Origin: an uncultured Alphaproteobacteria bacterium | GTDB taxonomy: Bacteria; Pseudomonadota; Alphaproteobacteria; Micropepsales; Micropepsaceae | Assembly: GCA_902825865.1 (NCBI GenBank) | Contig: CADECX010000008.1 | Span: forward strand, 1 to 64,000 | Reading direction: 5' to 3' | DNA length: 64,000 bases | Shown: positions 7,170-15,262 of the stretch, in pieces | Layout of the letters: each line of letters begins with the position of its first letter | Numbering within the stretch: the stretch's first letter is position 1 | Notes under the pieces: model-generated | Seen by the model: only the letters and a program-made list of their open reading frames with translations | The model's database searches: none | Told to the model about the DNA's origin: nothing | Translations under genes and position numbers: made by a program

Positions 7170-8504
7170 ATGTCGCTGAAATTCCGCGTTCTGGGCTCGA
7201 TTGCCGCCCTTCTCGTCCTGTCCCTGCTGGCGGGCGCGGTCCTGCTTTCGATCCATGCGCATGCCCTGATCGATCTGGAAGTGCGCACCGCCTTTAGCGG
7301 CGCGGCGCAATCGGTGCGCGACACGCTGCGCTCCGACGTTCAGCATACCGTCACCCTGCGCGAAGTGGTTTCCAGCTTTCAGGGCCAACGCCATGTGCGG
7401 GCGGCGCTGGTCAACGAAAAAGGCAAGGTCATCGTGCAATCCGACATCGGACCTTTGTCCGATCCGGCCCCGGCCTGGTTCGCCCGCCTGATGGCGCCGC
7501 CGCCGCTAACCACCCGCATTCCCATCGCCCTGCCCGGCTTTCCCTGCGTGGTGGTGCTCACCAGCGTCCCCAGCAGTGAGCTCGCCGAGGTGTGGGGGCA
7601 TGTGCGCGACGCCTTTGTCATCATGCTGCTGTTCTGCGTCTCGACCATGGCGGTGGTGTCGCTGGCGGTGGGCGCGGCATCGCGCTTCCTGGACCGCTTC
7701 CAGACCGGCCTCCAGGCAATCTCCGACAGCCGCTATGAAACCCGCATGGATGTCAAAGGCCCGCCGGAATTCGCCCGCCTGGCCCAGGGCTTCAATCACA
7801 TGGCCTCGCAACTGTCGGCTTTTTCGAGCGCCAACCGCCAGCTTTACGCCCAATTGCAGAATGCCCAGGAAGAGGAGCGTGCCGAAATCGCCCGCGACCT
7901 TCATGACGAGGTCGGGCCTTACCTGTTCGCGCTCCAGGTCGATGCCAAGGCCATCGGCAAGATCGACACGCCGGAAGCCTCGCGCCTCAGCGCCTCGGTG
8001 CGCGAGGCCGTCGTCCACATCCAGCGTCATGTCCGCAATATTCTGCGACAACTGCGGCCCGTGACGCAGCTGGAATTCGGCCTGGAAGCGGCGGTCGGCG
8101 ATCTGATCGCCTTTTGGACCCGCCGCAATCCGGAAATCCGTTTTGAACGCAATATCCGCCTGCACGGCACGCTGGAACGCCGGCATGAGGAGGCCGCTTA
8201 CCGCATCGTCCAGGAAGCGGTCAGCAATGCGGTGCGCCATGGCAATCCGGCGCTTGTCCGCGTCGACATTCAATCCGGCGCCGGAGAATTGACGGTGAGC
8301 GTGCAGGACGACGGCGGCGGCACCAAGGCCAGCGCCGAGGACGATATCAGCCTTGCACCCTTGAGTTTGGGCAAGGCCGGAATTTCCGGCATGCGCGAGC
8401 GCGTGCTCGCGCTGAAAGGCAAACTCGATATCGAAAACATTCCCGGCCATGGCGTGCGGCTGTGCGCGGTCCTGCCCCTGGCACGGGAGGTTGAACCGGC
8501 ATGA
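7170..8504 (+). CDS. NarX/UhpB-type sensor histidine kinase
   Basis: Membrane sensor kinase of the HisKA_3 class, 444 aa from the ATG at 7170 (AAGAGG 3 bases upstream; a start at 7104 would add a basic extension before the first membrane helix). Order: membrane helix about 8-28, a periplasmic sensing region of about 115 residues, a second helix about 148-170, HAMP about 170-222, the dimerisation helix with phospho-acceptor His245 (ARDLHDEVG), and a C-terminal HATPase with DDGGG and GISGMRER boxes. It overlaps the response-regulator gene by 4 bases (ATGA), so the two are translationally coupled. The signal is unknown. Confidence 0.92.
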   Translation: MSLKFRVLGSIAALLVLSLLAGAVLLSIHAHALIDLEVRTAFSGAAQSVRDTLRSDVQHTVTLREVVSSFQGQRHVRAALVNEKGKVIVQSDIGPLSDPAPAWFARLMAPPPLTTRIPIALPGFPCVVVLTSVPSSELAEVWGHVRDAFVIMLLFCVSTMAVVSLAVGAASRFLDRFQTGLQAISDSRYETRMDVKGPPEFARLAQGFNHMASQLSAFSSANRQLYAQLQNAQEEERAEIARDLHDEVGPYLFALQVDAKAIGKIDTPEASRLSASVREAVVHIQRHVRNILRQLRPVTQLEFGLEAAVGDLIAFWTRRNPEIRFERNIRLHGTLERRHEEAAYRIVQEAVSNAVRHGNPALVRVDIQSGAGELTVSVQDDGGGTKASAEDDISLAPLSLGKAGISGMRERVLALKGKLDIENIPGHGVRLCAVLPLAREVEPA

Positions 8505-9130
8505 CGCGCCTTCTGGTCGTCGACGATCACGCCATTGTGCGTTCCGGAATCCGCCGGCTGTTGAGCGAACGGCCGGATATCGAGGTTTTGGAAGCCGCGA
8601 GCGGCGAAGAGGCGATGAGCGCGGTGCTGGACGGGCCCGTCCATCTCATCGTGCTGGATCTCAATCTTCCGGGTCTCGGAGGGTTGGAACTGCTGCGGCG
8701 CCTGGTGCGCGCGGTTCCCAAAGTCCCAATCCTGATCTTCTCCCAGCATGCCGAGGCGATTTATGCCACCAAGGCGCTGGAGGCCGGCGCCCAGGGTTTT
8801 GTCAGCAAGAACGCCATGCCGGAGGAGTTTCTGGAAGCGGTGGATGCCGTGCTGGGCGGCGGCATCGCCGTCGAAAAGAGCATCCAGCGGGACATGGCCA
8901 TCCGCGATGTGGTCGAGGATGCCTATCTTAAGCCGCTCACCGAGCGTGATATCGAAATCCTGCGCCTGCTGGCGGCGGGAAACAGCCTGTCGGAAATCGC
9001 GGCCAAACTGGGCATCGCCTACAAGACGGTGGCCAACACGTTGAGCCGCATCAAGGAAAAGCTGGGCGCCGGACAGACGTCCGATCTCGTCCGTATCGCC
9101 ATCGGCCGCGGGCTGACGGACCTGTCGTAA
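8501..9130 (+). CDS. NarL/LuxR-type response regulator
   Basis: Partner of the preceding kinase, 209 aa. The receiver domain has the acidic pair Asp8-Asp9, phospho-acceptor Asp53 (VLDLNLPG), a conserved Ser in IFSQHA and Lys in SKNA. The C-terminal LuxR-type helix-turn-helix (LTERDIEILRLLAAGNSLSE onward, about 146-200) binds DNA. Targets are not visible. Its position between the molybdenum hydroxylase/HiPIP genes and moaA makes those the first candidates (inference). It converges on moaA with 6 bases between. Confidence 0.92.
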   Translation: MTRLLVVDDHAIVRSGIRRLLSERPDIEVLEAASGEEAMSAVLDGPVHLIVLDLNLPGLGGLELLRRLVRAVPKVPILIFSQHAEAIYATKALEAGAQGFVSKNAMPEEFLEAVDAVLGGGIAVEKSIQRDMAIRDVVEDAYLKPLTERDIEILRLLAAGNSLSEIAAKLGIAYKTVANTLSRIKEKLGAGQTSDLVRIAIGRGLTDLS

Positions 9131-9136
9131 CCGCCG

Positions 9137-10162
9137 CTATCCGCCGGTGACAGACATGTGCCGCTTGACGGCGGGTTTGGCGCCGCGCACAGGCAGAAGA
9201 AAATCATGCGATTTGGGCTTGGCGGCGAGCGCGCGGTCGATCGCTTGATTGAGCAAATCATCCTGGGCCGAAGCGCGCAGCGGTCCGCGCAAATCCTCCG
9301 AACCTTCCTGGCCCAGGCACATGAACAAGGTGCCGGTGCAGGTGATGCGCACCCTGTGGCAGCTTTCGCAGAAATTGTGCGTCAGGGGCGTGATGAAGCC
9401 CAGCTTGCCGCCGGTTTCGGCGATCCGCACATAGCGCGCCGGCCCGCCGGTCCGCATCCCCAATTCGGTCAGGGTCCAATAGGATTCCAGCTCGCGGCGC
9501 ACCTCCGCCAGCGACAGGAACTGGTCGGTGCGGTCCTCGTCGACCGCGCCCAGCGGCATGGTCTCGATCAAGGTGATGTCCATGCCGCAATCATGCGCCC
9601 AGCGGATGATGGAAGGCAGGTCGTTGGCATTGTCGCGTTTCAACGCCACGGTATTGATCTTGACCTTCAATCCCGCATCCTGCGCCGCGGCGATGCCGTC
9701 CAGCACCTGCGCCAGGCAATCGGCGCGGGCGATGCGGGCAAAGGTGGCGCGGTCCAGACTGTCCAGCGAAACATTCACCCGCCGCACGCCGGCCTGGTAC
9801 AGGCCTTGCGCAAACTCCTTTAGCCGTACGCCATTGGTGGTCAGGGTCAGCTCGTCCAGTGCGCCGCTGTCCAGATGCCGCGACAGGCCCCGCACCAGGT
9901 CCAGGAAGCCCCGCCGCATCAGCGGCTCTCCGCCGGTGAGCCGCAGATGGCGCACACCCCGCCGCACAAAGGCGGTGCAGACACGGTCCAGCTCCTCCAG
10001 GCTCAAAAGCTGCGCCTTGGGCAGGAATTTCATCTCCTCGCTCATGCAATAGGTGCAGCGAAGATTGCAGCGGTCGGTGACCGACACGCGGACATAATCG
10101 ACCGTTCGGCCGAACGGGTCGATGAGGCCATGTGCTTGCCGGATGTCCGCAGCCATGCTCAT
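9137..10162 (-). CDS. moaA: GTP 3',8-cyclase MoaA
   Basis: Radical SAM enzyme that begins molybdopterin synthesis by rearranging GTP to 3',8-cyclo-GTP in the cytoplasm. 341 aa. N-terminal radical SAM cluster Cys32, Cys36, Cys39 ([10 protein letters not shown]). The C-terminal second 4Fe-4S site is in [10 protein letters not shown] plus the Cys of RITCTG. The protein ends in Gly-Gly, as required for MoaA activity. AAGGAGGT lies about 15 bases before the first ATG, slightly far; the second ATG six bases on is equally possible. It is transcribed divergently from the XdhC genes and apart from the main moa cluster at 25-29 kb. Confidence 0.96.
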   Translation of the reverse strand: MSMAADIRQAHGLIDPFGRTVDYVRVSVTDRCNLRCTYCMSEEMKFLPKAQLLSLEELDRVCTAFVRRGVRHLRLTGGEPLMRRGFLDLVRGLSRHLDSGALDELTLTTNGVRLKEFAQGLYQAGVRRVNVSLDSLDRATFARIARADCLAQVLDGIAAAQDAGLKVKINTVALKRDNANDLPSIIRWAHDCGMDITLIETMPLGAVDEDRTDQFLSLAEVRRELESYWTLTELGMRTGGPARYVRIAETGGKLGFITPLTHNFCESCHRVRITCTGTLFMCLGQEGSEDLRGPLRASAQDDLLNQAIDRALAAKPKSHDFLLPVRGAKPAVKRHMSVTGG

Positions 10163-10323
10163 AGTATACGGCAGAAACCTCCTTCAAAAAAGTGCGATAT
10201 TTCAGCCACTTATTACGAACCTCTTTTGAACTGCTTTAGCTTTGCGGCTGGTGTCAAACGACTCGCCGCCGCCGCGGCAGCGCCGCTAGAATAACCCAGA
10301 CTTGTCCATCATTGGGGGATCAC

Positions 10324-10650
10324 ATGTCCTTTCCGGCCACTGAGGCCGATGTCCTGGCGGTGGCCGCCGGCTGGCTGGCGCGCGGCCACAAGGTGGCCCT
10401 GGCCACGGTGGTCAAAACCTCCGGCTCGGCGCCGCGCCAGCTTGGCAGCCATATCGTGGTGCGCGATGACGGCGCCTTTGAAGGATCGGTGTCGGCGGGC
10501 TGCGTCGAGAATGCGGTTATCGAACTGGCGCAAGCGGTTCTGAGCGACGGTAAAAACCGCACCGCCAGCTTCGGTGTCAGCGACGGCCTGTTGGCGCCCG
10601 GCCTGCTCTGCGGCGGGGAAATCGAAATTCTGGTCGAGCCCATCACCTGA
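10324..10650 (+). CDS. XdhC/CoxI N-terminal domain protein
   Basis: Stand-alone 108-aa version of the XdhC_CoxI N-terminal domain (conserved TVVKTSGSAPRQLGSH and SAGCVEN segments). The family guards and sulfurates the molybdenum cofactor for xanthine dehydrogenase-type enzymes, so the likely client is the hydroxylase at 88-4131. The ATG at 10324 is preceded by GGGGGA; a TTG 12 bases earlier is less likely. The rest of XdhC is encoded by the next gene, one base beyond the stop, so the usual single chaperone is split here. Confidence 0.88.
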   Translation: MSFPATEADVLAVAAGWLARGHKVALATVVKTSGSAPRQLGSHIVVRDDGAFEGSVSAGCVENAVIELAQAVLSDGKNRTASFGVSDGLLAPGLLCGGEIEILVEPIT

Positions 10651-10651
10651 C

Positions 10652-11905
10652 ATGCAACGCGCGACCCTGGAAAGATTGATGGCGGCACGGCGCGAAGGAC
10701 GCGCCTTGGTTCGCGCCCTGCATTTGGCCAGTGGCGAGGAAAGGCTGCTTGACCCCGCATCCGACACCTCTCCGCTGGGCCAAGCGGCGGCTGGGGCCGT
10801 CCGGGACGACGCAAGCCGCCGTATCGCATTGGAGGATGGCGACTGGTTTCTGACCGTCTATCACGCGCCCTGGGAAATTGTGGTCGTCGGCGCGGTGCAT
10901 ATTGCTCAGGCGCTGGCGGCGTTTGCCGTCCCGGCAGGATACCGGGTGCGGGTGATCGATCCGCGTGCGCCCTATGCCACCGAGGAACGCTTTCCCGGCA
11001 TCAGCCTGCAACGCGCCTGGCCGGATGAAGCCCTGTCGGCGCAGCCGCTCACACAACACAGCGCCCTGGTGGTGCTGGCCCATGACGCCAAGCTGGACGA
11101 CAGCGCCTTGGCGCAGGCCCTGCCCTCCTCCGCTTTCTACATCGGCGCGCTGGGCTCGACACGGACCCATTCCCGCCGTCTGGCGCGCTTGGCGGCCCAA
11201 GGCTATTCGCAATCCCAGCTTGCCCGCATCCAGGGTCCGGTCGGCTTGGCCATCGGCGCGCGTTCCCCCAGCGAGATCGCCATCGCCATCCTGGCCGAAC
11301 TGGTCCGGCTGCGGCGGTCCGTCCGGGCGCCCCGTATCGCCGGCATCGTGCTGGCAGGCGGGACTTCGAGCCGGATGGGCCGCAACAAGCTGATCGAAAC
11401 GGTGCGGGGCAAGCCCCTGATCGCAAGGGCGGTCGATGCCGCCGCCGCAAGCCGGCTGGACCCCATCCTGGTGGTCACCGGACATCAGGCCGACAAGATC
11501 GCTGCCGCGCTGGCTGGCTCTCGGGCCGCGCTTGTCCATAATGAGCGCTTCGCGGAAGGCCTCAGCAGCTCGCTACGGGCCGGCCTGGCGGCGGTGCCTG
11601 AGGACTGTGACGGCGCCATGATCCTGTTGGGCGACATGCCCGACATCACACACGGGCTGATCGACCGCCTGATCGCGGCCTTCGATCCCGGCGCGATATG
11701 TGTTGCGGCCACGGGAAAGCGGCGCGGTCACCCAGTTTTATGGGCCCGGCGATTTTTCGGGGAACTGATGAGGGTGACAGGCGACAAGGGCGCCCGCGAC
11801 GTCATGCAAGCCCATGGCGATCAGGTGTTGGAGATCGAAGCGGGAAACGATGCGCCCCTGGCCGATATCGACACCGTCGAGGCGCTTGCCGCTTATCGCA
11901 ACTAG
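10652..11905 (+). CDS. XdhC C-terminal domain fused to a MobA-like nucleotidyltransferase
   Basis: Bifunctional 417-aa protein. Residues about 1-230 are the Rossmann-type XdhC C-terminal domain (WEIVVVGAVHIAQAL; FYIGALGSTRTHSRR). Residues about 238-417 are an NTP_transf_3 domain (AGIVLAGGTSSRMGRNKL) resembling MocA/MobA, which would cytidylylate the cofactor to the MCD form for hydroxylases. The start codon follows the previous stop by one base. The fusion joins cofactor modification and insertion in one chain. Whether CTP or GTP is used is not provable here, but MocA-like CTP use fits a hydroxylase client. Confidence 0.88.
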   Translation: MQRATLERLMAARREGRALVRALHLASGEERLLDPASDTSPLGQAAAGAVRDDASRRIALEDGDWFLTVYHAPWEIVVVGAVHIAQALAAFAVPAGYRVRVIDPRAPYATEERFPGISLQRAWPDEALSAQPLTQHSALVVLAHDAKLDDSALAQALPSSAFYIGALGSTRTHSRRLARLAAQGYSQSQLARIQGPVGLAIGARSPSEIAIAILAELVRLRRSVRAPRIAGIVLAGGTSSRMGRNKLIETVRGKPLIARAVDAAAASRLDPILVVTGHQADKIAAALAGSRAALVHNERFAEGLSSSLRAGLAAVPEDCDGAMILLGDMPDITHGLIDRLIAAFDPGAICVAATGKRRGHPVLWARRFFGELMRVTGDKGARDVMQAHGDQVLEIEAGNDAPLADIDTVEALAAYRN

Positions 11906-11907
11906 GC

Positions 11908-12726
11908 CTAGGCCTCGCGGGAACGCCGGCGCAGGCTGGCAGCGCCCGCCAATCCCACCGCGAACAGCGACAGGGTCAGCGGTTCGGGCACTTCGGTCAC
12001 GCTAATCTCGGTGACCGGCGTATTTTCGTCCTCAGGCCCACCTTCGGTCTTGGGCTGGTCGTCGTCACCGCCGCCGAAATTCGGGTCAACGAATTCATTG
12101 GGCTTTTCGTCTTCGGGCGGCGTGAGGGCCAGCAGCGGAATCTCGGGATCGGAGTCGCCGGTCTTGTCCCCAGTCTTATCCTCAGGCTCATCGCTGCTCT
12201 TGTCGCCGGCCTTGTCGCCGGATTCGTCGGAGCCGGCCTTGTTGCCGCCATCGCCCACGCCGCTGCCAGAACCGCCACCGCCCGCACCGCCGCCGGGAGC
12301 GCCGCCGCTCCAATAGTTGGTGGTATAGTGACCATTGTCGTTGGGCGAGCCTTCGCCACCCTGCGCGCCGCCGCCGGGATAGCCGCTCTCAAAGTTGTCG
12401 GGATTGCCGCCGTCAAACGCGTCGGGGTCATCCAAAATCGCGCAAGGATAGACGCCGCCTTCCACGCAGAAGGGCGTGTCATGCGCATTGCCGTGTTGGT
12501 GGCCGAACGCGTTCCAGCCATCCCCGGCGGGCGAACCATGCGCGCCGCCCGGACCGCCAGGACCACCAATGGGATGACCGGAGCCCGGCATGCCGTCATG
12601 ATGCTTTCCCCCGTCCTTGTTGGCCGAGGCCAGAGTGGGGGCGAGCAACACAGCAATCAGCACCATGAAGAAGGCCGCCAACAGGCCCAGTGCCGCCATG
12701 CTCAATTTGAAACGCTTCTTGGTCAT
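11908..12726 (-). CDS. Glycine-rich PEP-CTERM sorting-domain protein
   Basis: Secreted 272-aa protein. An N-terminal signal (MTKKRFKLSMAALGLLAAFF... to ASA near 35) is followed by a long low-complexity region rich in Gly, Asp, Asn and Pro with repeated GDK segments, and a C-terminal sorting signal: VPEPLTLSLFAVGLAGAASL then RRRSRE. That tripartite tail (PEP, hydrophobic helix, basic end) is recognised by exosortase in exopolysaccharide-producing bacteria. No exosortase is in the window. The gene converges on the XdhC-MobA gene. An exosortase-associated acyltransferase lies 1 kb away (13702-14469). Confidence 0.88.
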   Translation of the reverse strand: MTKKRFKLSMAALGLLAAFFMVLIAVLLAPTLASANKDGGKHHDGMPGSGHPIGGPGGPGGAHGSPAGDGWNAFGHQHGNAHDTPFCVEGGVYPCAILDDPDAFDGGNPDNFESGYPGGGAQGGEGSPNDNGHYTTNYWSGGAPGGGAGGGGSGSGVGDGGNKAGSDESGDKAGDKSSDEPEDKTGDKTGDSDPEIPLLALTPPEDEKPNEFVDPNFGGGDDDQPKTEGGPEDENTPVTEISVTEVPEPLTLSLFAVGLAGAASLRRRSREA

Positions 12727-13135
12727 GCCCTATTGGACAGCAAGTTTGATGCCGACACGCCAAAAAGTTGGGTTTCCGGTTAAGCGGACACAATCCAATC
12801 CGCTTTTCCGCCAAGCGCAGCGTTAACAACGCAAAACTCTTGGAGCAGGCGCGCCCGCTGTCCCGCGGCCTTTCGGGACGCAGCCGAAAACCGGACCTGA
12901 CCCGTTTTGGGATCGCGGTTTGAGAGGCTCGGAAATTCCATAGGTAGAAACACGGCCGGACTGCCGCGTTAATCGTGATAGGGCGGTGTCGCGGGCGCAA
13001 AGCCGCGCTTATCGCCGGTCCCGACGCCGCGCCGCGCCAAGACGGTTAACCTCCCTGCGGCTTTTTTAGCGGTTCGCAAAACCCGCTTCTAATGGCTTTG
13101 GAACACTCTGATGCCAACGACCTGGAGGAGTAGCA
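12727..13135. other. 409-base divergent intergenic region with one inverted repeat
   Basis: Separates the PEP-CTERM gene from the PilZ gene and must hold both promoters. The clearest structure is a perfect 7-base inverted repeat AAGCGGA/TCCGCTT (12782-12788 and 12799-12805, 10-base spacer), a possible operator 55-80 bases ahead of the PEP-CTERM start. GGAGGAG lies just before the PilZ ATG. I see no credible gene or terminator. Confidence 0.4.
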
Positions 13136-13705
13136 ATGGCATCGACGCCGGCCCATGACAACCGCAAGTATGAGCGCATCAAGCTCTTCTTGCCGGGCCA
13201 ATTGTTCAACCCGCTCAACGAGCAATCGGTTGAGTGCAAAGTCCTGAATCTGTCGGCGGGCGGCGCGGCGGTGCAATGCGATGCGAAGTTTCCCGTCGGC
13301 CTCACGCTGGTCCTGTACATCGAGAATTTCGGACGCTTTGAAGGCAAGACGATTGTCCATGCCAGCGGACAGTTGGCGCTGGAATTCGCCATCGGCGAAG
13401 GCAAGCGCGGCCGGCTGAAGGACATGATAAAATCCTTCGCTGCCGACGGCGTCGCCGGCGTGACCCAGATGCGCCAGCATTCCCGCATGCCGTCCCTGAT
13501 CAGCGGCAGCATCACCCGGGCTAATGGCGAGCATATTTCCTGCGATGTGCTCGATATCTCGCTCGACGGCGTATCGCTGAGGACGTCCATTCGTCCGCAG
13601 GTGGGCGAGATCATCAACCTGGGACGCACCCGCGGGCGCGTCGTGCGGCACCATCAGGACGGCATCGCGGTCCAGTATGTGCGCGAGGCCGGTCGGGCCG
13701 CTTAG
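13136..13705 (+). CDS. Tandem PilZ domain protein (c-di-GMP effector candidate)
   Basis: 189 aa with two PilZ domains, each with both cyclic-di-GMP signature elements. The first has RKYER near residue 10 and NLSAGG near 38. The second has RQHSR near 117 and DISLDG near 139. No signal peptide or membrane helix is visible, so it is probably cytoplasmic. GGAGGAG is at good distance from the ATG. Its stop codon overlaps that of the convergent acyltransferase gene by 4 bases. Sitting between a PEP-CTERM protein and an exosortase-associated enzyme, it may tune surface or polysaccharide functions (inference). Confidence 0.85.
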   Translation: MASTPAHDNRKYERIKLFLPGQLFNPLNEQSVECKVLNLSAGGAAVQCDAKFPVGLTLVLYIENFGRFEGKTIVHASGQLALEFAIGEGKRGRLKDMIKSFAADGVAGVTQMRQHSRMPSLISGSITRANGEHISCDVLDISLDGVSLRTSIRPQVGEIINLGRTRGRVVRHHQDGIAVQYVREAGRAA

Positions 13706-14469
13706 GCGACCTGCCTGAGATCGGCCGCCACGGCCGGCGCATAAACCAATTCGCCGCCATTTGTCACCACATACCAGAATTCGGGCTTGGTCCGGGCCAA
13801 TTCGCGCAACATGGTGGGCAGATGGCAATAGCTGGGCTGGCGCAGGCCGTGATGAGAAACCATCGGCCCGATCGGCTCAAAGCAAATCCCCAGCATCGCC
13901 AGCCAGCGCAACAATTGCGGCTCCATGACCGCCCCCCAATATTCGACCCCAAGATCGATGCTTTGCCGCAGCAGAATCTGAACCAGACCCAGACACGGCA
14001 GGTAACTGCGCCGTTCGCGGTCGGCTTCGGCGCTGAGGGGCGCCTCAAGACCGAAATCGCGGCGGCGGAATTCCTTCGAGACCGCGAAACGCGATATCTC
14101 CGCGGTTGCCTCGCTGGGGAAATAATCGGCCGCATTCAGGCCGTGGTTCTTGAGCAATTGCTGAATGGGCAGGCTGTTGGGCCGTGCTTCGGGCAGAATC
14201 AGGCGGGCCGTGCCGATCGCTTCCTCGCAGGAGCGGTGGAAGAGCAGGCTGTGAACGGCATGACGGTCGAACTGGTCGGTCTCCAGCCCGCCCTGTTGCC
14301 GGGCCGGATCCTCGAACTTCCGTTCGACGCAATAGACCTGATAACGAAGCGCGAAAGCGGCTTCCATCAGGGCCCGCGTATTGGCTGAAACCAGCTCAAA
14401 ATACGCGTTAAAACGATTTAGGGTGTCGCTTTCGGGAGACGACGAGGCTCCTTGCGGGAGCCTATCCAA
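13702..14469 (-). CDS. PEP-CTERM/exosortase system-associated acyltransferase
   Basis: GNAT-fold protein of the family regularly found beside exosortase/PEP-CTERM genes (TIGR03694 type), resembling acyl-homoserine-lactone synthases. Hallmarks are ALRYQVYCVERKFEDP near residues 40-55, IGTARLILP near 85, and the EISRFAVSKEFRRRDF segment. The chemical role in the family is unknown; N-acyl amino acid synthesis has been suggested from homology. I place the start at TTG 14469 because GGAGGT lies 6 bases upstream. An earlier TTG at 14490 has no ribosome site. About 255 aa. Confidence 0.85.
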   Translation of the reverse strand: MDRLPQGASSSPESDTLNRFNAYFELVSANTRALMEAAFALRYQVYCVERKFEDPARQQGGLETDQFDRHAVHSLLFHRSCEEAIGTARLILPEARPNSLPIQQLLKNHGLNAADYFPSEATAEISRFAVSKEFRRRDFGLEAPLSAEADRERRSYLPCLGLVQILLRQSIDLGVEYWGAVMEPQLLRWLAMLGICFEPIGPMVSHHGLRQPSYCHLPTMLRELARTKPEFWYVVTNGGELVYAPAVAADLRQVA

Positions 14470-14960
14470 CGGCAGACCTCCGCACCACAATATCCGACAG
14501 CAATGATGTTGCTCCCTCTAACCCGGATTAATGATTCCCCCCATCAATCCCGACCGTCCCAGCAATACGTCAGTTCTTCAAGACCGACAAATGGCAAAGA
14601 ACGGGCAACAGAATCACCCTAACGGCTCTGACAGAATGATCAATAGGAAAAAGCCCGTACTCGAATCATTCATCAGCGCAAGATGGTGCCGTCGCAAAAG
14701 CACAACCTGGGCTTCATCATCTCATCGCCATAACGCGGAGACACCGTGGCCGCGATGCAAGGATCGTGGAGATGCGGCAACAGACCGGTTCACCAACCGG
14801 AACTCGGTAACGAATTTTCGCGGCACCTTGAAAGGCCTGTGTTCGAAATGGGGCAAGTCCCGGCCGGGTTCGCCGCTTGCCCGTTTCTTGCGAGGCCCCC
14901 TTCAGCGCCAAGTTATTTGCCCCGATTTGGCACGCGTGAAAGCTTGCCGGTCGAGGAAAG
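14470..14960. other. 491-base region without a convincing gene
   Basis: Lies between the acyltransferase start and the small membrane protein. Open frames cross it but lack ribosome sites and have arginine-rich, low-complexity translations. Structures seen: a perfect 6-base hairpin CCGGTT/AACCGG at 14785-14800, and a 7-base inverted repeat GGGCAAG/CTTGCCC at 14851-14857 and 14876-14882 about 80 bases before the next gene. Confidence 0.45.
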
Positions 14961-15248
14961 ATGCACAATTTCATCGTTTTTCTGTTTGCCATTGGCGCCG
15001 GAATCACGGCTTCGGGCCTGATCGGCAGCATTTACCGCTTGATCGCCAGCGAGCCCAAAACCAAGACCGCCACCGTGCTTCACTATGCCGTGATGGCGAT
15101 TGCGGGACCCGTCATCCTGTTCGGCAACAGCACCAAGTCCTATCGCAAGAAAGAATGCTCCAAGATCGCCTACGCGCTGGCGGTCGCCTTGAGCGGCTAT
15201 TGGTCGTTCGCGATGGGTGTCTTGATCTTGACCCTATGGGCGGCATAG
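14961..15248 (+). CDS. Small membrane protein, unknown function
   Basis: 95 aa with GAGGAAAG directly before the ATG. Three hydrophobic stretches are visible (about residues 3-24, 41-56 and 71-93), separated by polar Lys/Ser/Thr-rich loops, one of which holds SYRKKECSK. It looks like an inner-membrane protein. It stands alone on the plus strand and converges on nasS with 14 bases between. I recognise no family; the frame is chosen for its ribosome site and coherent membrane profile. Confidence 0.65.
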   Translation: MHNFIVFLFAIGAGITASGLIGSIYRLIASEPKTKTATVLHYAVMAIAGPVILFGNSTKSYRKKECSKIAYALAVALSGYWSFAMGVLILTLWAA

Positions 15249-15262
15249 CGGGCCGCTGAATT

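Noticed and set aside
10192-10219. Possible second ModE box in the moaA-xdhC divergent region
   Set aside because: CG-flanked AT-rich halves are present, but only 6 and 7 of 11 positions match and the spacing is one base short, unlike the clear box at 25556.
14531-15259. 242-codon open frame covering the small membrane protein in another frame
   Set aside because: No ribosome site and an Arg-rich translation; the overlapping 95-aa frame has GAGGAAAG and a coherent membrane profile.
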